A stretch of 64,000 bases of DNA from Gaeumannomyces sp. JS-464 (GCA_002197995.1 NGZR01000005.1:4526001-4590000), one strand, 5' to 3'; shown: positions 25,330-37,891, numbered from the stretch's first letter. Notes: generated by a model not told the origin, from the letters alone. Numbers and translations are program-made.

Positions 25330-25700
25330 CCCAGCACTGGAAACGCCCGTGTCGAAAGCGGGAACACACACCACGAAATACCAGCTGTCGTTCTTCAGCA
25401 GCGCCTCGGTGATTTTGCGAACATGCTCGGCGACCCTGTCCCTGTCGTACCCCGAGATATCCCGTCACAACCGTCGTGGTGTGGGATGGTTTCCGGGAAA
25501 GCTGGCTGAACCCTTCGACAACCCCAGTTCGGTGTCCGTCCCGCGATGGATGTTGAGCACGTCGGCCTGTTTGAGGAGGAACGGCGCCCTGCCTATCGCT
25601 GGCAAAGCGCTTTCAAGCACAGCCCAGAGAATTGGTAGGGGTAAGGTACAACCACATAAACCCACGTTGCTCCATGTCCTTCACGCCTTCCTTGGTCCGA
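25330..25700 (-). pseudogene. Unrecognised coding-like segment, broken frames
   Basis: Reading toward lower coordinates, consecutive frames give FLLKQADVLNIHRGTDTELG, then VVEGFSQLSRKPSHTTTVVT, then YDRDRVAEHVRKITEALLKN followed by DSWYFVV. The first junction is cured by one extra G in GGGG; the second needs two changes. The composition is protein-like and the pieces are collinear, so this is either a real gene hit by the same base losses seen elsewhere or a decaying one. I do not recognise the family and could not settle the start, end or introns. Confidence 0.4.
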
Positions 25701-26060
25701 TCTGAGGTGGTTGCCGCAAGCTACGAGCCACCGCCGGACTCCAGACTGGTCCACTCTTGGCTACCAAAGTTCCGTCCTCAAAACCAGGCACAGATGTTGA
25801 TGGCAAGATGTCTGTCTAACTTCACGTGGTGCATCACCAAAGCCGCCAAGTCCCCGGTATTTCTGAGGTCCCAGATTCGATTCCTGGAATCTCCATTTTT
25901 AACATTTCGCTTTTTACTACCCGACCCTGTTGGCGTAGCTCTAGTCAGGTAGGGGCGAAGGACTGTTTTTTTATTCTTGGTGTCGTGTTGTCGATCGGTT
26001 GTCCAGGTCCACCGAAACCGGTACATCCTTTTTGGCGAGAAAAAAAAAATTCTATTCGAC

Positions 26061-26610
26061 ATGTCTTACCGGGAAGTCGAGGTCCCTGCAAAGGCCAATA
26101 AAGACAGTAGCAATGTGTCAAACTCGAGGCTTACAAGAGCGAAGCGAAGGACGCCGCGCTCACGATCAAGGACTTCGACAAGGTCCTTGGCCTGGGCAAG
26201 GTTACCAAGTTACGTCGATTTCTGGGCTTCTAATATATAACCTCCCGTTTTTCGGAACCTGGACATTTTCATTTTCCTGTTCCTTTTCTTGTTCCTTTTT
26301 TGCTCCATCTGATCTTCCTGACTGTCAACAGTAAAGCCTACAGGTTAAGGGGCCTTGCACGACGCAGGGCCCTGCCGGCAAAGGCGCTGGGCTGCCCTTC
26401 TAAAATTTCGAGGACGAGGAGGCTAAGTCGTGGACCAACGGCGATAAGCCGATTGCCCACGGCTATAACTTAGCCGATGTCCTGGCGTGTCCATCCATCT
26501 CGTCGCTCCGGGCAGCAGTGAGCCTCTCTTGCCGGCCTGCCGCCATCACTCGAGTACGGATACGTCAAGGAGCACTTGTTTGGTATTTTTCTTCTCTTTT
26601 TTTTTTTTTT
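26061..26610 (+). pseudogene. Unrecognised coding-like segment with an in-frame stop
   Basis: Starts MSYREVEVPAKANKD. After one frame change it reads LEAYKSEAKDAALTIKDFDK up to a GT donor near 26200. A second exon after CAG at about 26331 contains GPAGKGAGLPF, then a TAA stop at about 26402, then EDEEAKSWTNGDKPIAHGYN. A third short piece near 26560 reads YGYVKEHLF before another GT. The pieces are collinear and hydrophilic, so a real or recently broken small gene is plausible. The family is not recognised. Confidence 0.35.
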
Positions 26611-27604
26611 TTTTAATTGTGTCGAGTGCCGTAAAGATGGGTATGTCTCTAACCCCTCGGTTGGTATGTGCACGTCCTGAAGTTCATGGTGACATCGTGG
26701 GATGGAGCCGCTGGATCGGTGTGAAACAAAAATGGCTGTGAATAGCCGGCAGGGGGAACCCTTTCACGGGAGATCTCAGCTGTGGTGGGGCATACAGGGG
26801 TGTTGAGCCCTCTCCCAGCCACGATTTGTGCCCGACGCCCTGGAGCGTGCTCCCAGCCACATGGAATTCATGTGGTATCACCAACTTCAGGAGGGGAAAC
26901 ACAGAAAATAACGTAGTGAGAGACACGACGACACAGGATGAGCGCCAAATAAAGCGGTACTAGGTCCAAGAAAACTATGGCCTTTTTTATTTTTTTATAT
27001 TATTTATTTATAAATAGAGATCAATTATTATTCACAATCAAAGAAAGATCAGTCTCGCAGACCGATTGAGTGATGCAGTTTGAGAAGCGCCGTACTGGAA
27101 AGAGGCTGGCGCTGGCTGGGTTGCCGTCAGTCCACCCCAGTGTCACCTTGGGTACCCACCACACCACGACGCCCTCCCCCAACCTCGCACGACAACATCC
27201 CTGGCCTTTTTCCCAGCCTCGCGGCCAGCGGCAGCCATAGATAGCCCACGATGCACTCCAGCGGCGCCCGCATGATGCAGCTCCCCTCTGCATTGCAGGA
27301 CTGCTGCAGCACCCATTGGCCAGCAACTGACAAGCAGTGGAGAGTGCATATGCGGCTGGCCCAGACTCGACCGCCGAGACAGCTCAGCACGCAGACATGA
27401 TCCAAGACTTTGAACATATGGAAAGGCCAAGTACGCTCTCGCACAACACTCACTCTCCTTCCCAAGCATCACGGGCACCCGTCCAGCCAGCCAAGCCTGC
27501 CTGCCTCTGCCTCTGCCACGTCCTGTCCGTCCTATCCCACTGCCTGTTCCCGTGCCTGTTCCTGGCCCCGTGAGATAGAGCACGCCTGCTGACCTTGCTG
27601 CCGT

Positions 27605-30283
27605 TTGCTTCGCAGGACGAGGTTCGCCATTGTCCACCCACCGACCCCACACCCGCTCTCCTACTCCCGCACCGTCTGGACCGCCTCCTCGGGCTCGGAT
27701 AGCTCCTCGCAGGCCACCGCCCGCCCGTCTGAGAGCGAAGCCGGCGACTACGACGACTTTCTGCGCTCCGACTCGCCGCAGCCATCCCTGGGACTGCCCT
27801 GCGCCCCACTGCCCTTCGCGCCCGACCCGCCTACCTCAGACTCGGACTCGGTCTCGGACCTGTACGGCCCAGACCGGCTGTACCCCAGCCCGCCTGCTGT
27901 CATCCTCCCCAACGCCGTGTTCGCCAGCCTGAGGGACAGGCCCGACCTCACGCTGGACGACGTCAAGGAGATCGGGCTCCAGGCCGAGGCCCAGGGCAGA
28001 GCAGCCGCCCTCGTCGGCATGTCGCTCAAGGACGAGCTGGCCTGGGAGGCCTGCAGGGTCACCCCTGGCGTCGACGACGGGCCGTACATCCAGTACGCTA
28101 TTGAGGCCATCACCAAGGAGCGCGACGGCGAGACTGACACCTCGACCGAGTCCAATCCGCTCTTCGCGCCCACACCCGCCGACGCCGTTCCGCAGCCGCC
28201 CGCCGCCTTCGACCGCCGCCGCTCGCAGCGTTCGGCCCAGCGCCAGTGGCGACGGCCTACCCCGGGCGCCGTCGACACGGGCGCCCAGAAGCCGCTCTCG
28301 TCCGTCTCGTCCATGTCCACTCTCGTCCACCAGGGGCCGCCCTCGCGCATGCCCCCGAACAGCTCCAATCCTCCACTTTCGTCCTCTCCGCCCCAGGAGG
28401 ACTGCGTGGTCTTCGACATGAGCGCCGCCGCCGACCGCGAAACCCAGCGTCTGAACCCGCCCGCCACATTCAGGCCGTATATCCTACGCCCGCGGCCCAT
28501 GGCGGCGTTCATCGGCGGCGTTCATCGGCCTGTGTGTGCTCATGCTCATGGCCCTCATCTTCTGTGCCATCTACTCACTCCGCAACCAAGGCTTCACCCC
28601 ATATGCAGGCTCCATCTACGGCGGACAATACTTCCTCTTCCGCATCCTGCCTCAGCTCCTCTCCTCCGTCATCCTGCTCTGGGCACAAGCAGTTGTTGTG
28701 GCCGAGCTGCGCATCATGCCTTTCGTGCGCCTCGCGTCTCCCTCGCCGTCGGAGCGCTACGGCGCAATATTCGACGACATCTACCAGCCCTTGGCTATCT
28801 GTGGCCATCGCCTGACGGGCACCTGGCATGTCTGGCTGCCGGTGCTGGTCACGTGGCTCATGAGCTTCTCGTTGCCCCTCAGAGCTCCCTTCGCAGTCAT
28901 TCTTGTCGACGGCACGTGGCGTTGGGCGACGGTGCAGGGCGTCGCCTGGACTCTTGTTGCATGTACCTGGCCATGATCGGCTCCGCCGTCGTGATGTTGC
29001 AGTTCTGGAGGGTCAAGGAGCTGACGGGCGCCATCTGGGACCCGCGGTCTGTGGCAGATATCACCGCGTTAGTGGCGCAAGCGGGCGCAGCGCGCTCAAG
29101 ACTACCGTGGCACCGAGGTGCTCGCGACGCGGCAGGAGCTCAAGCGCGCGTTGCATAATCGCAACATCGACCGGCTCGCCTACTGGACCACGGCCGAGCC
29201 CTCCGACGACTACTGGTATGGTCTCGGCGCGCTCAAGAAGTACGACCTGTGGATGCAGCAGCACCCGGACCAGGCACTGGCTAAGCGCATTTCGGAACGT
29301 CCCAGCACCCTGGTGAGTGAGAAGAAGCTCGAGGGCGAGATCGACATCGAGACCTCGCCGCACTCACCCAATGTGCGCTACCGCTACCTGCCTTGGTGCT
29401 TGCGCACCCCGCAGATGGTCGGTTTCGTCGCTGCCGTCGCCCTGCTGCTGGTCGCCCTGCTGGTCGTCTCTTTCCTGCCCGCCACCAACATCCGAAACGG
29501 CTTCCTGCCAGGTTTGCCCGCTGGCCCCGTTGGAGAGCGTTTTCGGCTGCCAACTTCCTCTATAGCTTTATCCCCTCCTTCATCGGGATGCTGCTCTTCC
29601 TGCCCTTCCAAGCGCTCGACATGTGGCTGCGCATCATGCAGCCCTGGGGCGAGCTCTCTCGCCCCCGCCAGGCGCTCAGGGGTGGCGCGACGCCCCAGCA
29701 GTCCATTTTGGCAGATTACCCGGCGTGTTTACCCTTGCAGGCCGCCTGGCACGCCGCGCGCAACGGGCATTGGCGCGTCGCCGCCATCTCGCTCCTCTCA
29801 GTCGTCTTCGTTCTCATCCCCGTCCTCGCGGGCGGCGTCTTCATGGCTCTGACACTATCAAACGCCGAGGTTCGGATGCTCCCGAATATACCAATCTTTA
29901 GTCTCATCCTCGCGCTCCTCGTCCTGTACCTGATCGCGCTTTGCTCACTGCTGCCCGGCCGCCGCGATTTCCGTCTGCCGCATGGCGTCACCTGCCTGGC
30001 AGAGGTGATCAGCTTTGTGGCCAACGACGACGTGCTAGAAGACTCAGCTTTCCAGGGCGTGCGCCACAAGACAGTACTCATGGGCAAACTCGGCGCCGAC
30101 AGGCAGAGCGACGAGCAGGACCGGTGGGTTCTAGGCCTAGGGCCCGGCAAGGACGCCAGGCTCGGAATTCGGCGCCTGACGCGTTTTACAGAGCTCCAGC
30201 ACCGCATGACTAGGAGGCAGAGACGAAACACGACCGCAGCCGAGGGGGGCGGTTTTGATAGTGTCAACGAGATTCATGTTTAA
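27605..30283 (+). CDS. DUF3433-type multi-pass membrane protein
   Basis: The N-terminal about 290 residues are Ser/Pro/Asp-rich and cytosolic-looking (SSGSDSSSQ; DYDDFLRSDSPQPS). A Pro-Tyr motif then leads into alternating hydrophobic segments. The first helix is GLCVLMLMALIFCAIYSL, followed by YFLFRILPQLLSSVILLWAQ and RIMPFVRLAS, the pattern of the fungal DUF3433 domain. A second hydrophobic half follows a soluble linker: MVGFVAAVALLLVALLVVSF, then FLYSFIPSFIGMLLFLPFQA and further helices to about 29945. At least four frame changes (near 28520, 28970, 29095 and 29540) separate these pieces, so no single open frame spans the gene. Function is unknown; a plasma-membrane or wall-related role is often assumed. 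The first ATG at 27605 may instead lie in an upstream exon, since a CAG acceptor sits at 27613-27615. Confidence 0.72.
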
Positions 30284-30701
30284 TGTCTAATCATGGTTTG
30301 ATAGCGCCTGAAGCTCGAGCCTCAAGTGAGGAGCTGGTGGCACACTTTGTGCTCCTTTTTCCATCTCTTCTCAGCGTTTGCTTTCATATACCATGCATTG
30401 CGTCGGTGTTTGGTGGGGTTTGTTTTTGTTTTTCTTCCCTTTTCTCCCCATTCGTCTTCACGCTTCGTTGACGACTCGACGAGCATTCACGTTTCTTATG
30501 CATAATGCGGACATGCTCGCGCACACGAAATTATGCTCCTGTGTTTTTAGACTTGTGGGACTCTTGTCCATCTTGCTTTCTTCCCTGATATGTTTAGAGG
30601 CTTGGTCTTGTTCTATGATGGCTCTTTTTTTCTTTTTTTTCTCTCCAACAAATTTCAACTAGACATTTTTGAATTTACGCGACAACGGTAGCAGGAAACC
30701 T

Positions 30702-30703
<2 letters not shown>

Positions 30704-30738
<35 letters not shown>
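30704..30738. repeat. poly-T tract, 35 bases
   Basis: An uninterrupted T run in the convergent 3' region. Confidence 0.9.
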
Positions 30739-30739
<1 letters not shown>

Positions 30740-31517
30740 GATAATTCACGTTATATGCGCAACAAACAACTGACGAAACGTGCATCAGTCCAATCGGACG
30801 ACCGATCCGAGCTTTTATCTCTTGATCCTGATTACGAAGTGAATATCTAGGCCTGACCATGGACGGTCGCCATCCGACCTCGCTCAACAATCAGAGCGGC
30901 AGGATTCTTGCCTCGTTTAGAGCCCAGGCCCACGAGCATGCGACGGCCTCCCGCTAGCCAACGGCTAGTACTATATTTGGCTCTGTCGGCCAAAGCCAAT
31001 CTACATGTGCTATAAAAAGCAAGAACGATAGACGACGTACTAACGGCAGACGAGCACCAGGCAGCGGAAGTTTTCCGTCCTGTCTTCGTCATACACAATT
31101 TTCACACTACATGCCGGACCTGGGCCTATTCCTCGACCGCCTAGACTAACCTGCGTGTCAACTCATGGCGCATTCTTGTATCTCATCGGTTACCCTGGGC
31201 GAAGCGTGATCAGGATCAAGAGATAGATTTATTAGTAGTAAAGAGAAGCCACAAAAGGAGGCGGAGAAGAGAGTGGTTAAGAATAAAGGTAATAGAAAAA
31301 CGACAGCTTCCAAGAGTCTTCGTGAGATCGTTCAACGCCATCAGTCAGCCATTCCGCTCCTCAGTCATCCCAACGCATCATGCCGTATTGTGACGAGCGC
31401 CACGTCCTCCCTCACACACCAAACTACATTTTGATAAAATAGGAGAGTTGTTGGTATCCAACGGTGAATCCGCCGAGAACTGGCTTCTTGGGTCTTTGAT
31501 GTGCCCCATCTTCCTTC

Positions 31518-31524
<7 letters not shown>

Positions 31525-31555
<31 letters not shown>
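31525..31555. repeat. poly-T tract, 31 bases
   Basis: An uninterrupted T run, the second long one in this intergenic region. Confidence 0.9.
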
Positions 31556-31556
<1 letters not shown>

Positions 31557-31907
31557 GTTGGATTTGTTGTACAGAAGAGAGACACGAAAAGGGATAAGTG
31601 AAAAAGGGGAAAACGGAAAAGAAACATCAGATATCTTGATACAACAGCAAGAAATGATATGCATATCAGAGATCGTATCGGAATGCTCATACAGCCAATA
31701 CAGTAGTAGCTCTTCGTGTCATGTCCAGGTCGGGGATGGCATCATGTCGTAAGGCAACATGAAGCAAACAAAGGGGCAAACAAAGGAAAGAGGGGAATGG
31801 GCGCGATTCGCCAAGCGTAAATAAGTAATAAAACGTAGAGGCTCGTGTGAACGTATAGGTAGTGTTTCGTGATAAGCATGCAAAAAGACAAAGGATGTGT
31901 CGTAGGG

Positions 31908-33446
31908 CTAGCCGAGGCGGCCAAGCAGGAAGGCAAAGCTGCCCTGCTTTTTCAGCACCCTCTCGCCAATAGGAGGTGGGGGGAGGTTCAAATCAGCAAA
32001 AGTGGGAGGCGCGGGGCCGGAAACTGTGCGAAGGGGCGAAGAGTCTGCGGAGAGGTGGCGGCGCGTGTGCGCCTGACATGTTCCTTGGAGTCCTCGCCAC
32101 CCTTGGCTTTGCGGCGGACGTCGGACACGCTGCGCTTGTGCTGCAAGTTGCGCACGATGCGCTTCAGAGTAAACTTGGACGAAGAGCCTTGTTGTTCTTG
32201 TCGCCAGTGCTGTCCTCGTCGTCGCTGTCGAGGTCGAAGTAGGAACGGAGTTCCCCGCCGGGTAAACGCCCCGCCCCTATCCCCGGTGTCGCCGGCGGGC
32301 CGAACGAGCTGCACAATGGCGAAGGGGCAGCCGAGGCCGGGCAGACACGGGTATAGACGACGAGTAACTGGGAACTCGGTGTGGGGCCATGCACGTGGCT
32401 GAGCGGCCACGCACCGGAGGAAGAGGGAAAGAAGGACACTGCTGCGAGACTTGGGGCAGCCCGGCGCTGGCAGGACGGGTCGACTGAAACGGCTGCTGCG
32501 GGATGCTATGATGACGGGAGTGTTCTGGCCAGAACGGCGACGCAGGGACAGAGCGGGTCATCAGATGGCCGCCCCCACTGCCAGAGTCCTCCCAGGGAAT
32601 GAGCCGTCTAGCAATCGGAGGCGATGGTGCCGGCCTGGTAGGTGCAGGGAGGCTCTCGATCGGGTTGGGGAGAGATATGGACAACGTAGATGTGGTAGCG
32701 ATAGGCGAAAAGCGACGGGGAAGGCGGACACGGCTTGGAAAACGACATGCTGCGAGGGGGTGGCGGAGCAACCGGCTGCGAGCTCTCAAGCTTCTAGGGC
32801 TCTCGGTCGGGCTGAACAGAGGTAGGCCTGAGTTCCGACGTTGTAGCGATGGGCGGGAGGAACGGGGAAGGCGACACAATGCGGATTGGCGGCAGAGGCT
32901 GGCGAGGGGCTTTTTGTGTCTGCGGGAACAATGAGTATCTCGGGGCTGGCCTGGTGGTGCTGAGGCGGTGCTTGGCCGCAGTGGCCAAGAGTCTCTGCCA
33001 GCCTGGCTGAGCGTGGCGTGTCGAGGACATCGTAATCATAAAGCCTCGGCTCTACCGCCGGGGACTTCTCGAACCGGTGCGCGCGAAACGGGGGACTCCA
33101 GGAGGGCTGGGTATCGTGGGCTCGAATGGGCCCTCCTGCCAGAAGCTGTCGAAAAGACGCGACTGGGACAGGTGGTACTGGTGGTCCTCGTCGTCGCCCG
33201 AGGCGTAGTCCTCATCTTCGTCCGGCACCATGCCGGGAGGGGACGAGTCGGAGCCAACCGAAGACCTCCGACGAGGCGCTCTGGCCGCGCATGGACGTAG
33301 GCGAGGCGCGAGTCGGGCCTCGGATGGGAGTAGTTAGGCACCGGTGTGGTGGCCCGGGAGAAGTTGGCGTCAGGGCCGAAGTGCTTGGTGACGAGGGTCA
33401 GGCTGGCAAGGCGCCGCGGCGCCGTGGTGATGTGACGGTCCGTCAT
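31908..33446 (-). CDS. Uncharacterised fungal protein with a conserved basic C-terminus
   Basis: Starts MTDRHITTAPRRLASLTLVT near 33446, followed by TPVPNYSHPRPDSRLAYVHA. An acidic patch then reads PDEDEDYASGDDEDHQYHLS and continues SRLFDSFWQEGPFEPTIP and EPRLYDYDVLDTPRSARLAE. The middle (about 32280-32880) is Ser/Pro/Arg-rich and probably disordered. The C-terminal part is ordered: YFDLDSDDEDSTGDKNN, then SKFTLKRIVRNLQHKRSVSD, and in the last frame APPTFADLNLPPPPIGERV with LKKQGSFAFLLGRLG before TAG at 31910-31908. At least four single-base frame changes interrupt it. The dispersed ordered motifs suggest a real conserved gene rather than chance. The family and role are unknown to me. Confidence 0.62.
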
Positions 33447-36243
33447 GGTTCCAGAGTCGAGTCGATGAATTCCGAGATAGTATCAGGGGTGAAGCACGTA
33501 GGTAACAAATGTTGGCCGGTCCACCTCGCTGTCCCAGACCGAGGCGGCGGAGGGAGCGGCGAATTATATCATGGAGGAAGAATGCCCATCAATGGATCGG
33601 ATGCGGGAGGGCAGAACCAAGGGAGATATGGATGCAGACGGACTGGTGCCAAGTAAATAACACGAGGGAGGCTGCAAGCGAAGACGGGAGGAGCGAGAGC
33701 GTGTATGTAGTGTATATAGGGATGTTATGTATGGGCCGGCGGCGAGGAATGCCATGCAAAACCTTGTGCTCGGACGAGGCCACACGCTCCACCTGTGTCT
33801 CTCTGGCAGTGTGATGGGCGTACCGGCGCACCCTACGGCCCCATCGGCAGATGATGTTGGGTGGGTGCGGAATGCAGGGCAGGGTTACCCGGAGCAGACG
33901 GAAAGGGATGGAGGGAGGCGTTGGGGCTTGTTGTTTGCGTATGTGCTAGGCTGGGTGCGGGTGGGCGTGGGCGTGGGCAAAGAGCGTGGGAGTAAGCGAG
34001 GCTTGGAGGGATGAAGGGACAGCCAACACGTCACTTTCAACCCGTCGGACGCGGCGGTCTGGCCAAGATGGGGCGAAAAGCGGATGCAAAGAGTTCGGAA
34101 GAATAAATCATAGAAAAACTAAAAGCATGGGCCATGAAAAAGAAAGGAAGAAAAAAAAACACTTGAGGAAAGCAACGAGAGGCGCTGGCATGGAGATCCC
34201 TGTGCTACAGGAAAAGAAGGGCAGAAGACTTAGAGAATAAGTACCCGGGAGAGCACGTCCCACGCTGGCGGTCGACGAGAAAGAAACGACGGCGTGGTTG
34301 GCACTGGCAGAAAGCACGCACGCGGCATCAAACTGACAGACAGGGCTGGCTGTGTGGAGTGATAGACGGGCAGTCAGAGAGACGTGACATTGCGCGAAAC
34401 TGTACCTGCAGCTTTTTTTTTTCCTTCTTTATTTTTCTTGCCCCTTTCTGCCCTTCTATCCCCTTTCAGCCACCCAGAAGCTCTGGGGTCTTGACATGGC
34501 CTGGCCTTCCCACGCCGGAGCCGTGGATGTTACGTCGTCGCGGTGTGCGATTCGAGCAGCCGCGTAGTCCCCAGGACTGTGGGGAAAATGGTTTGTTTGT
34601 TTTGTCTTGTTTGTTTTGGTTCCGTGGCTTGGACAACGGTGGCTTGGAATGGACGTCTGGACTGAGGGTGAAGACGCCAGGAATCCCCCAGCATTCCCTC
34701 TCGGACAGGTCGCTTGGTCCATCTGATTGTGTTTTCCATGCTCGATGAAGGGGGACGAGCGACCAAGCCAAAGCCAAAGCGAGCGTGCCCCAGCGGCCAA
34801 AGCCCCAACCTTGTCGCTTCCAAAGAGCAGCAGAGATCGGATCTCACCGTGCCCCTTGTCATCACATATCACTCGGCTAGCCAGCCCACCGCAGAGCTTG
34901 TCTGCAGGGGAAGGGATGTGACCAGGGTGAGGGCCCCTGAGGGAGATGTTGAGTCGCCACCAGCAGCACCTGACTGCCTGCACGGCCTTTTTTTTTTTTT
35001 TTTTTCTGTCCCTGGTGCGTGCCCCCCTCGACCGCCCGGTTTGCTGCTTTCCCCGGTCCTGCGAGTCAAGCTGTCGTCGGTACCAACAAGATGGCAGCCA
35101 AATCTCGACGGGGAGGGCTGGTGGCGCAAGGAGCAGACGGGGCGGCCCAAGTCACAAGGGGAGAAGCAACGGCCTCCGTCAGGTCCTCACATGCAAGCGT
35201 CGTTTGCAGCGCGCCCCTCGACGACTGCATCGCTAGAGCGTTTGGGGGGGGTGGACCACCAAAGTTTGCAACCGGCCGGTCCAGTCGCCGAAGGGCCGAG
35301 CCAGTCTGCGCCAGCGGGCGGCGGCCGTCGTTGGCAGCGCCAGACAGCATCGAGCCCGATAGAAGAGAAGAAAAGAAAAGACGGCACCGATTGAGGGCTT
35401 CGATGGGGCAGCCACCACCGGAGAGTTCCCGACGGCCGCCCCGCCAATTATGTGATCGACCGCCTGCCGGATCCAGCAGAGCCTGCCATCCGAAAATAGA
35501 CGGTGGGCCAAAGGACGATCAGTGGGGCTGCGTGCTGGGCCTTCTTGCGGCGTGGAACGTGCGGCTTGCAACCACACCTGCGCCCTGCGCCGTCGCGTCT
35601 GGGCCCGTCAAGCCATGGATTCCAGCCCTCTTTCTGGCCTGGGACGAAATGGTACCGAGGGAGCAAACCGGGCGAGCGGTTTGGCAAACATTGAAAATCC
35701 GACTGTTTGGATGGCAGGCTGGGTGGCCGGGGAGTGCTGCAGGGCCCCCAATACCGTCCTGCCTCCCTCACTGGATTGCTCACCGTCTCCCACCCTTTTT
35801 TTTTCCGTCGTCGCACGCTCACGGATCACACGAACCTGACAGACACACGGACAAACAATGCCAAATTATGCCAACCGACTTCTGGCCCTCTTCCCCTTAC
35901 CTGCCTGTCTGCCTACAGGCAGGCACCTACCTACCTGCCTACTTAGCCATGCATGCTTCGTACCTGCATAGCCTACCAAACTTCGTAACCCCTGATCGGC
36001 AGCATGCCGGGCCCGACATATCACACCGCACTGGTGACTGTGCAGCCCATGTTGTTTGATTTGTGCAGCAGCACTGGGCCCACCTTGTTCGGCCTCGCTG
36101 CCGGCACAGGTCCGTCAAATCAAACACGTCGTCGCAAAAAAAAAAAAAAAAAAAACGACGAGTCCCATCGACGTGCGCCGTCTTGATGCATGTCTGTGAC
36201 TGGAGCGCTGTGTCAGCCCAATCAATCTGCGCTAGTGACAGCT

Positions 36244-36245
<2 letters not shown>

Positions 36246-36282
<37 letters not shown>

Positions 36283-36293
36283 GGAGGGGGGGG
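36246..36293. repeat. poly-G tract, 36 bases plus interrupted extension
   Basis: A run of 36 G (36246-36281), then TGGA and a further G run. It is G-quadruplex-competent on the + strand. It may be real or an assembly artefact. Confidence 0.88.
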
Positions 36294-36635
36294 GGAATCC
36301 GCTGCTCACATCTATTTTTCTTCCCCTCCGGCTGGCTCGGCCTGTAGAGCGTCGACGATCCGACTGCAGGGGGATCATTCAAACGGGCACTCGGACCTAT
36401 TTTCTTCTTCCGATTCTTTTTCCGGCACCTTCCATGCCCAGTCCTGGGCTATACGATCGCCGCTGAGAGTTTGTCGGCTCGGAACTTTCATGGACAAACG
36501 ACACTGGCTCCGCGCCAATATCCTATCAGTGTTTGGCCACAAGGGGGAAAAAAAGAGACGGGGAAGGGGGAAAAGGGGAAAAGGGGAAAAGGGGTATGAA
36601 TTCTGAAAGAATTCCAGAGGATCCATAGATAACAT

Positions 36636-36663
36636 GTACTAGTGTAGATGCTCACTCACACTA
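36636..36663. repeat. Inverted repeat (hairpin)
   Basis: Perfect 8-bp arms ACTAGTGT and ACACTAGT around a 12-base loop. No terminator-like T run follows. Significance is unknown. Confidence 0.5.
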
Positions 36664-37868
36664 GTATCAAGGGGATCCAGCCGGAAGGCCTTTCTCTGAA
36701 CACGCCTCGGTCCAGATCCAGGCCCCTTTCGTGAAGCCATTGAATCTGCACAAACAGCTATGCGGCCAAATCGGGCCCAGCATCCCGATTGGTGGTAAAT
36801 AGATTCCCAGTCGTTAGAAAGAGTCTGTGTAGGTTTCCCCTTTAGCCATGTCGACTTGGCCCACCGGAAAGCGAGGCTTGGTTCTCTCGTCTCAGATTCT
36901 GTTCCATTGCCAACTAATTAGGCCCGTGTCTCAAGGTTTTTCCAGGCGTCTAGAAAAGCCGCATCTCGACCGCTCATTCTTATCTCTGTTGGAGACTGGA
37001 CTATTCCTGCTTCCGTCGGCGATCTTTACATATATGATTGGTGACGTGCCGCCATCACGGCGCGGAGAGCGACCGATCAATATCTAACGCCCGGGCGAGT
37101 TGCTCGGGGCGCTGGGATAGCGTCAGGTGATCAGTCTGTTATTCGACAGATGGAAGGTGGGAGGATGTTCGTCTCAACGTTCATCAACGTAACGGTGCCA
37201 ACCGTCTGGTGGGAAGGCAAGGCCAAGTCCCGCCGCCACAGAATAGGAAAATAGACTGGCAGATCGAAAACGTCTGCCGACGTCTCATCTCGTGATATCA
37301 CGGAGAATGGGCTGGCCCTTCTCGTTTCTGGCGCATTCCTAGTACGGAATCGGCCACGATCTGGGCGTTCTGTATCCGCTCCCGCCATGTCTCAATGCGC
37401 CCAGGCTCCTAGGAGCCGGTCTGTCTTGCCTCGCCAGAGGTATTTGGGCCTAGAGAGATCCAGGCTGGGAGCGAGTCCAGGCGGGCGTTGCGCGGTTGAT
37501 GATATGATTTGGTGGAGCCCAGCCTCGAAGCACGGCGGTCTCTGGGGAGACAGACATATGCCCTCCCGTAGAATCGTCCCTCCAGCCACAATGATGGCTG
37601 AAACCGAGGGACGGGCACCGTCCCGCGTCGTTCATCGTCGTAGGAAAACCGCACATGTCTGCTAGCAACTATTTTGAAGTGGGATGCGAGTAGCAGACAG
37701 CTTATGCAACATGTTGTTTGTGCCCAATGGTCACTTGCAGGAGATGATTGACGCTCCCTGGCTCTGGGGCTCTCGACCGCTAGCACAGGACTATAGATAG
37801 TACCGGGCCTGCGGGCTACCTTGGGTACCTGTGTAGGCACTTGTATACGCCTGGATTATTGGGCAGCA

Positions 37869-37891
37869 AGCTCCCTACAGCAAAGGGAGCT
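37869..37891. repeat. Inverted repeat (hairpin)
   Basis: Perfect 7-bp arms AGCTCCC and GGGAGCT separated by 9 bases. Significance is unknown. Confidence 0.45.

Larger units (their letters stand above)
24668..27604. other. Gene-poor region with coding-like remnants
   Basis: Nearly 3 kb with no intact gene. Protein-like pieces are listed separately at 25330-25700 (-) and 26061-26610 (+). The rest includes a T run (about 26597-26614) and A/T-rich sequence (26980-27040). Confidence 0.45.
30284..31907. other. Convergent intergenic region with long poly-T tracts
   Basis: About 1.6 kb between two converging genes. It holds a run of 35 T at 30704-30738 and a run of 31 T at 31525-31555. No gene is recognisable. 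Confidence 0.5.

Noticed and set aside
25862..25892. tRNA T-arm-like sequence (GATTCGATTCC)
   Set aside because: The invariant G-C pair closing the T loop is missing, and no D-arm or anticodon arm can be folded upstream.
27021..27652. Overlapping minus-strand open frames of 100-169 codons
   Set aside because: They lie antisense to the likely 5' region of the DUF3433 gene and have low-complexity, motif-free translations.
35019..36059. 346-codon open frame on the + strand
   Set aside because: It runs through CCTGCC/CCTACC tracts and has no conserved motif or plausible domain. The high-GC context makes long chance frames common.
36120..36165. Poly-A run flanked by CGTCG/CGACG as a mobile-element end
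   Set aside because: The inverted flank is only a few bases, and no target-site duplication or coding body accompanies it.
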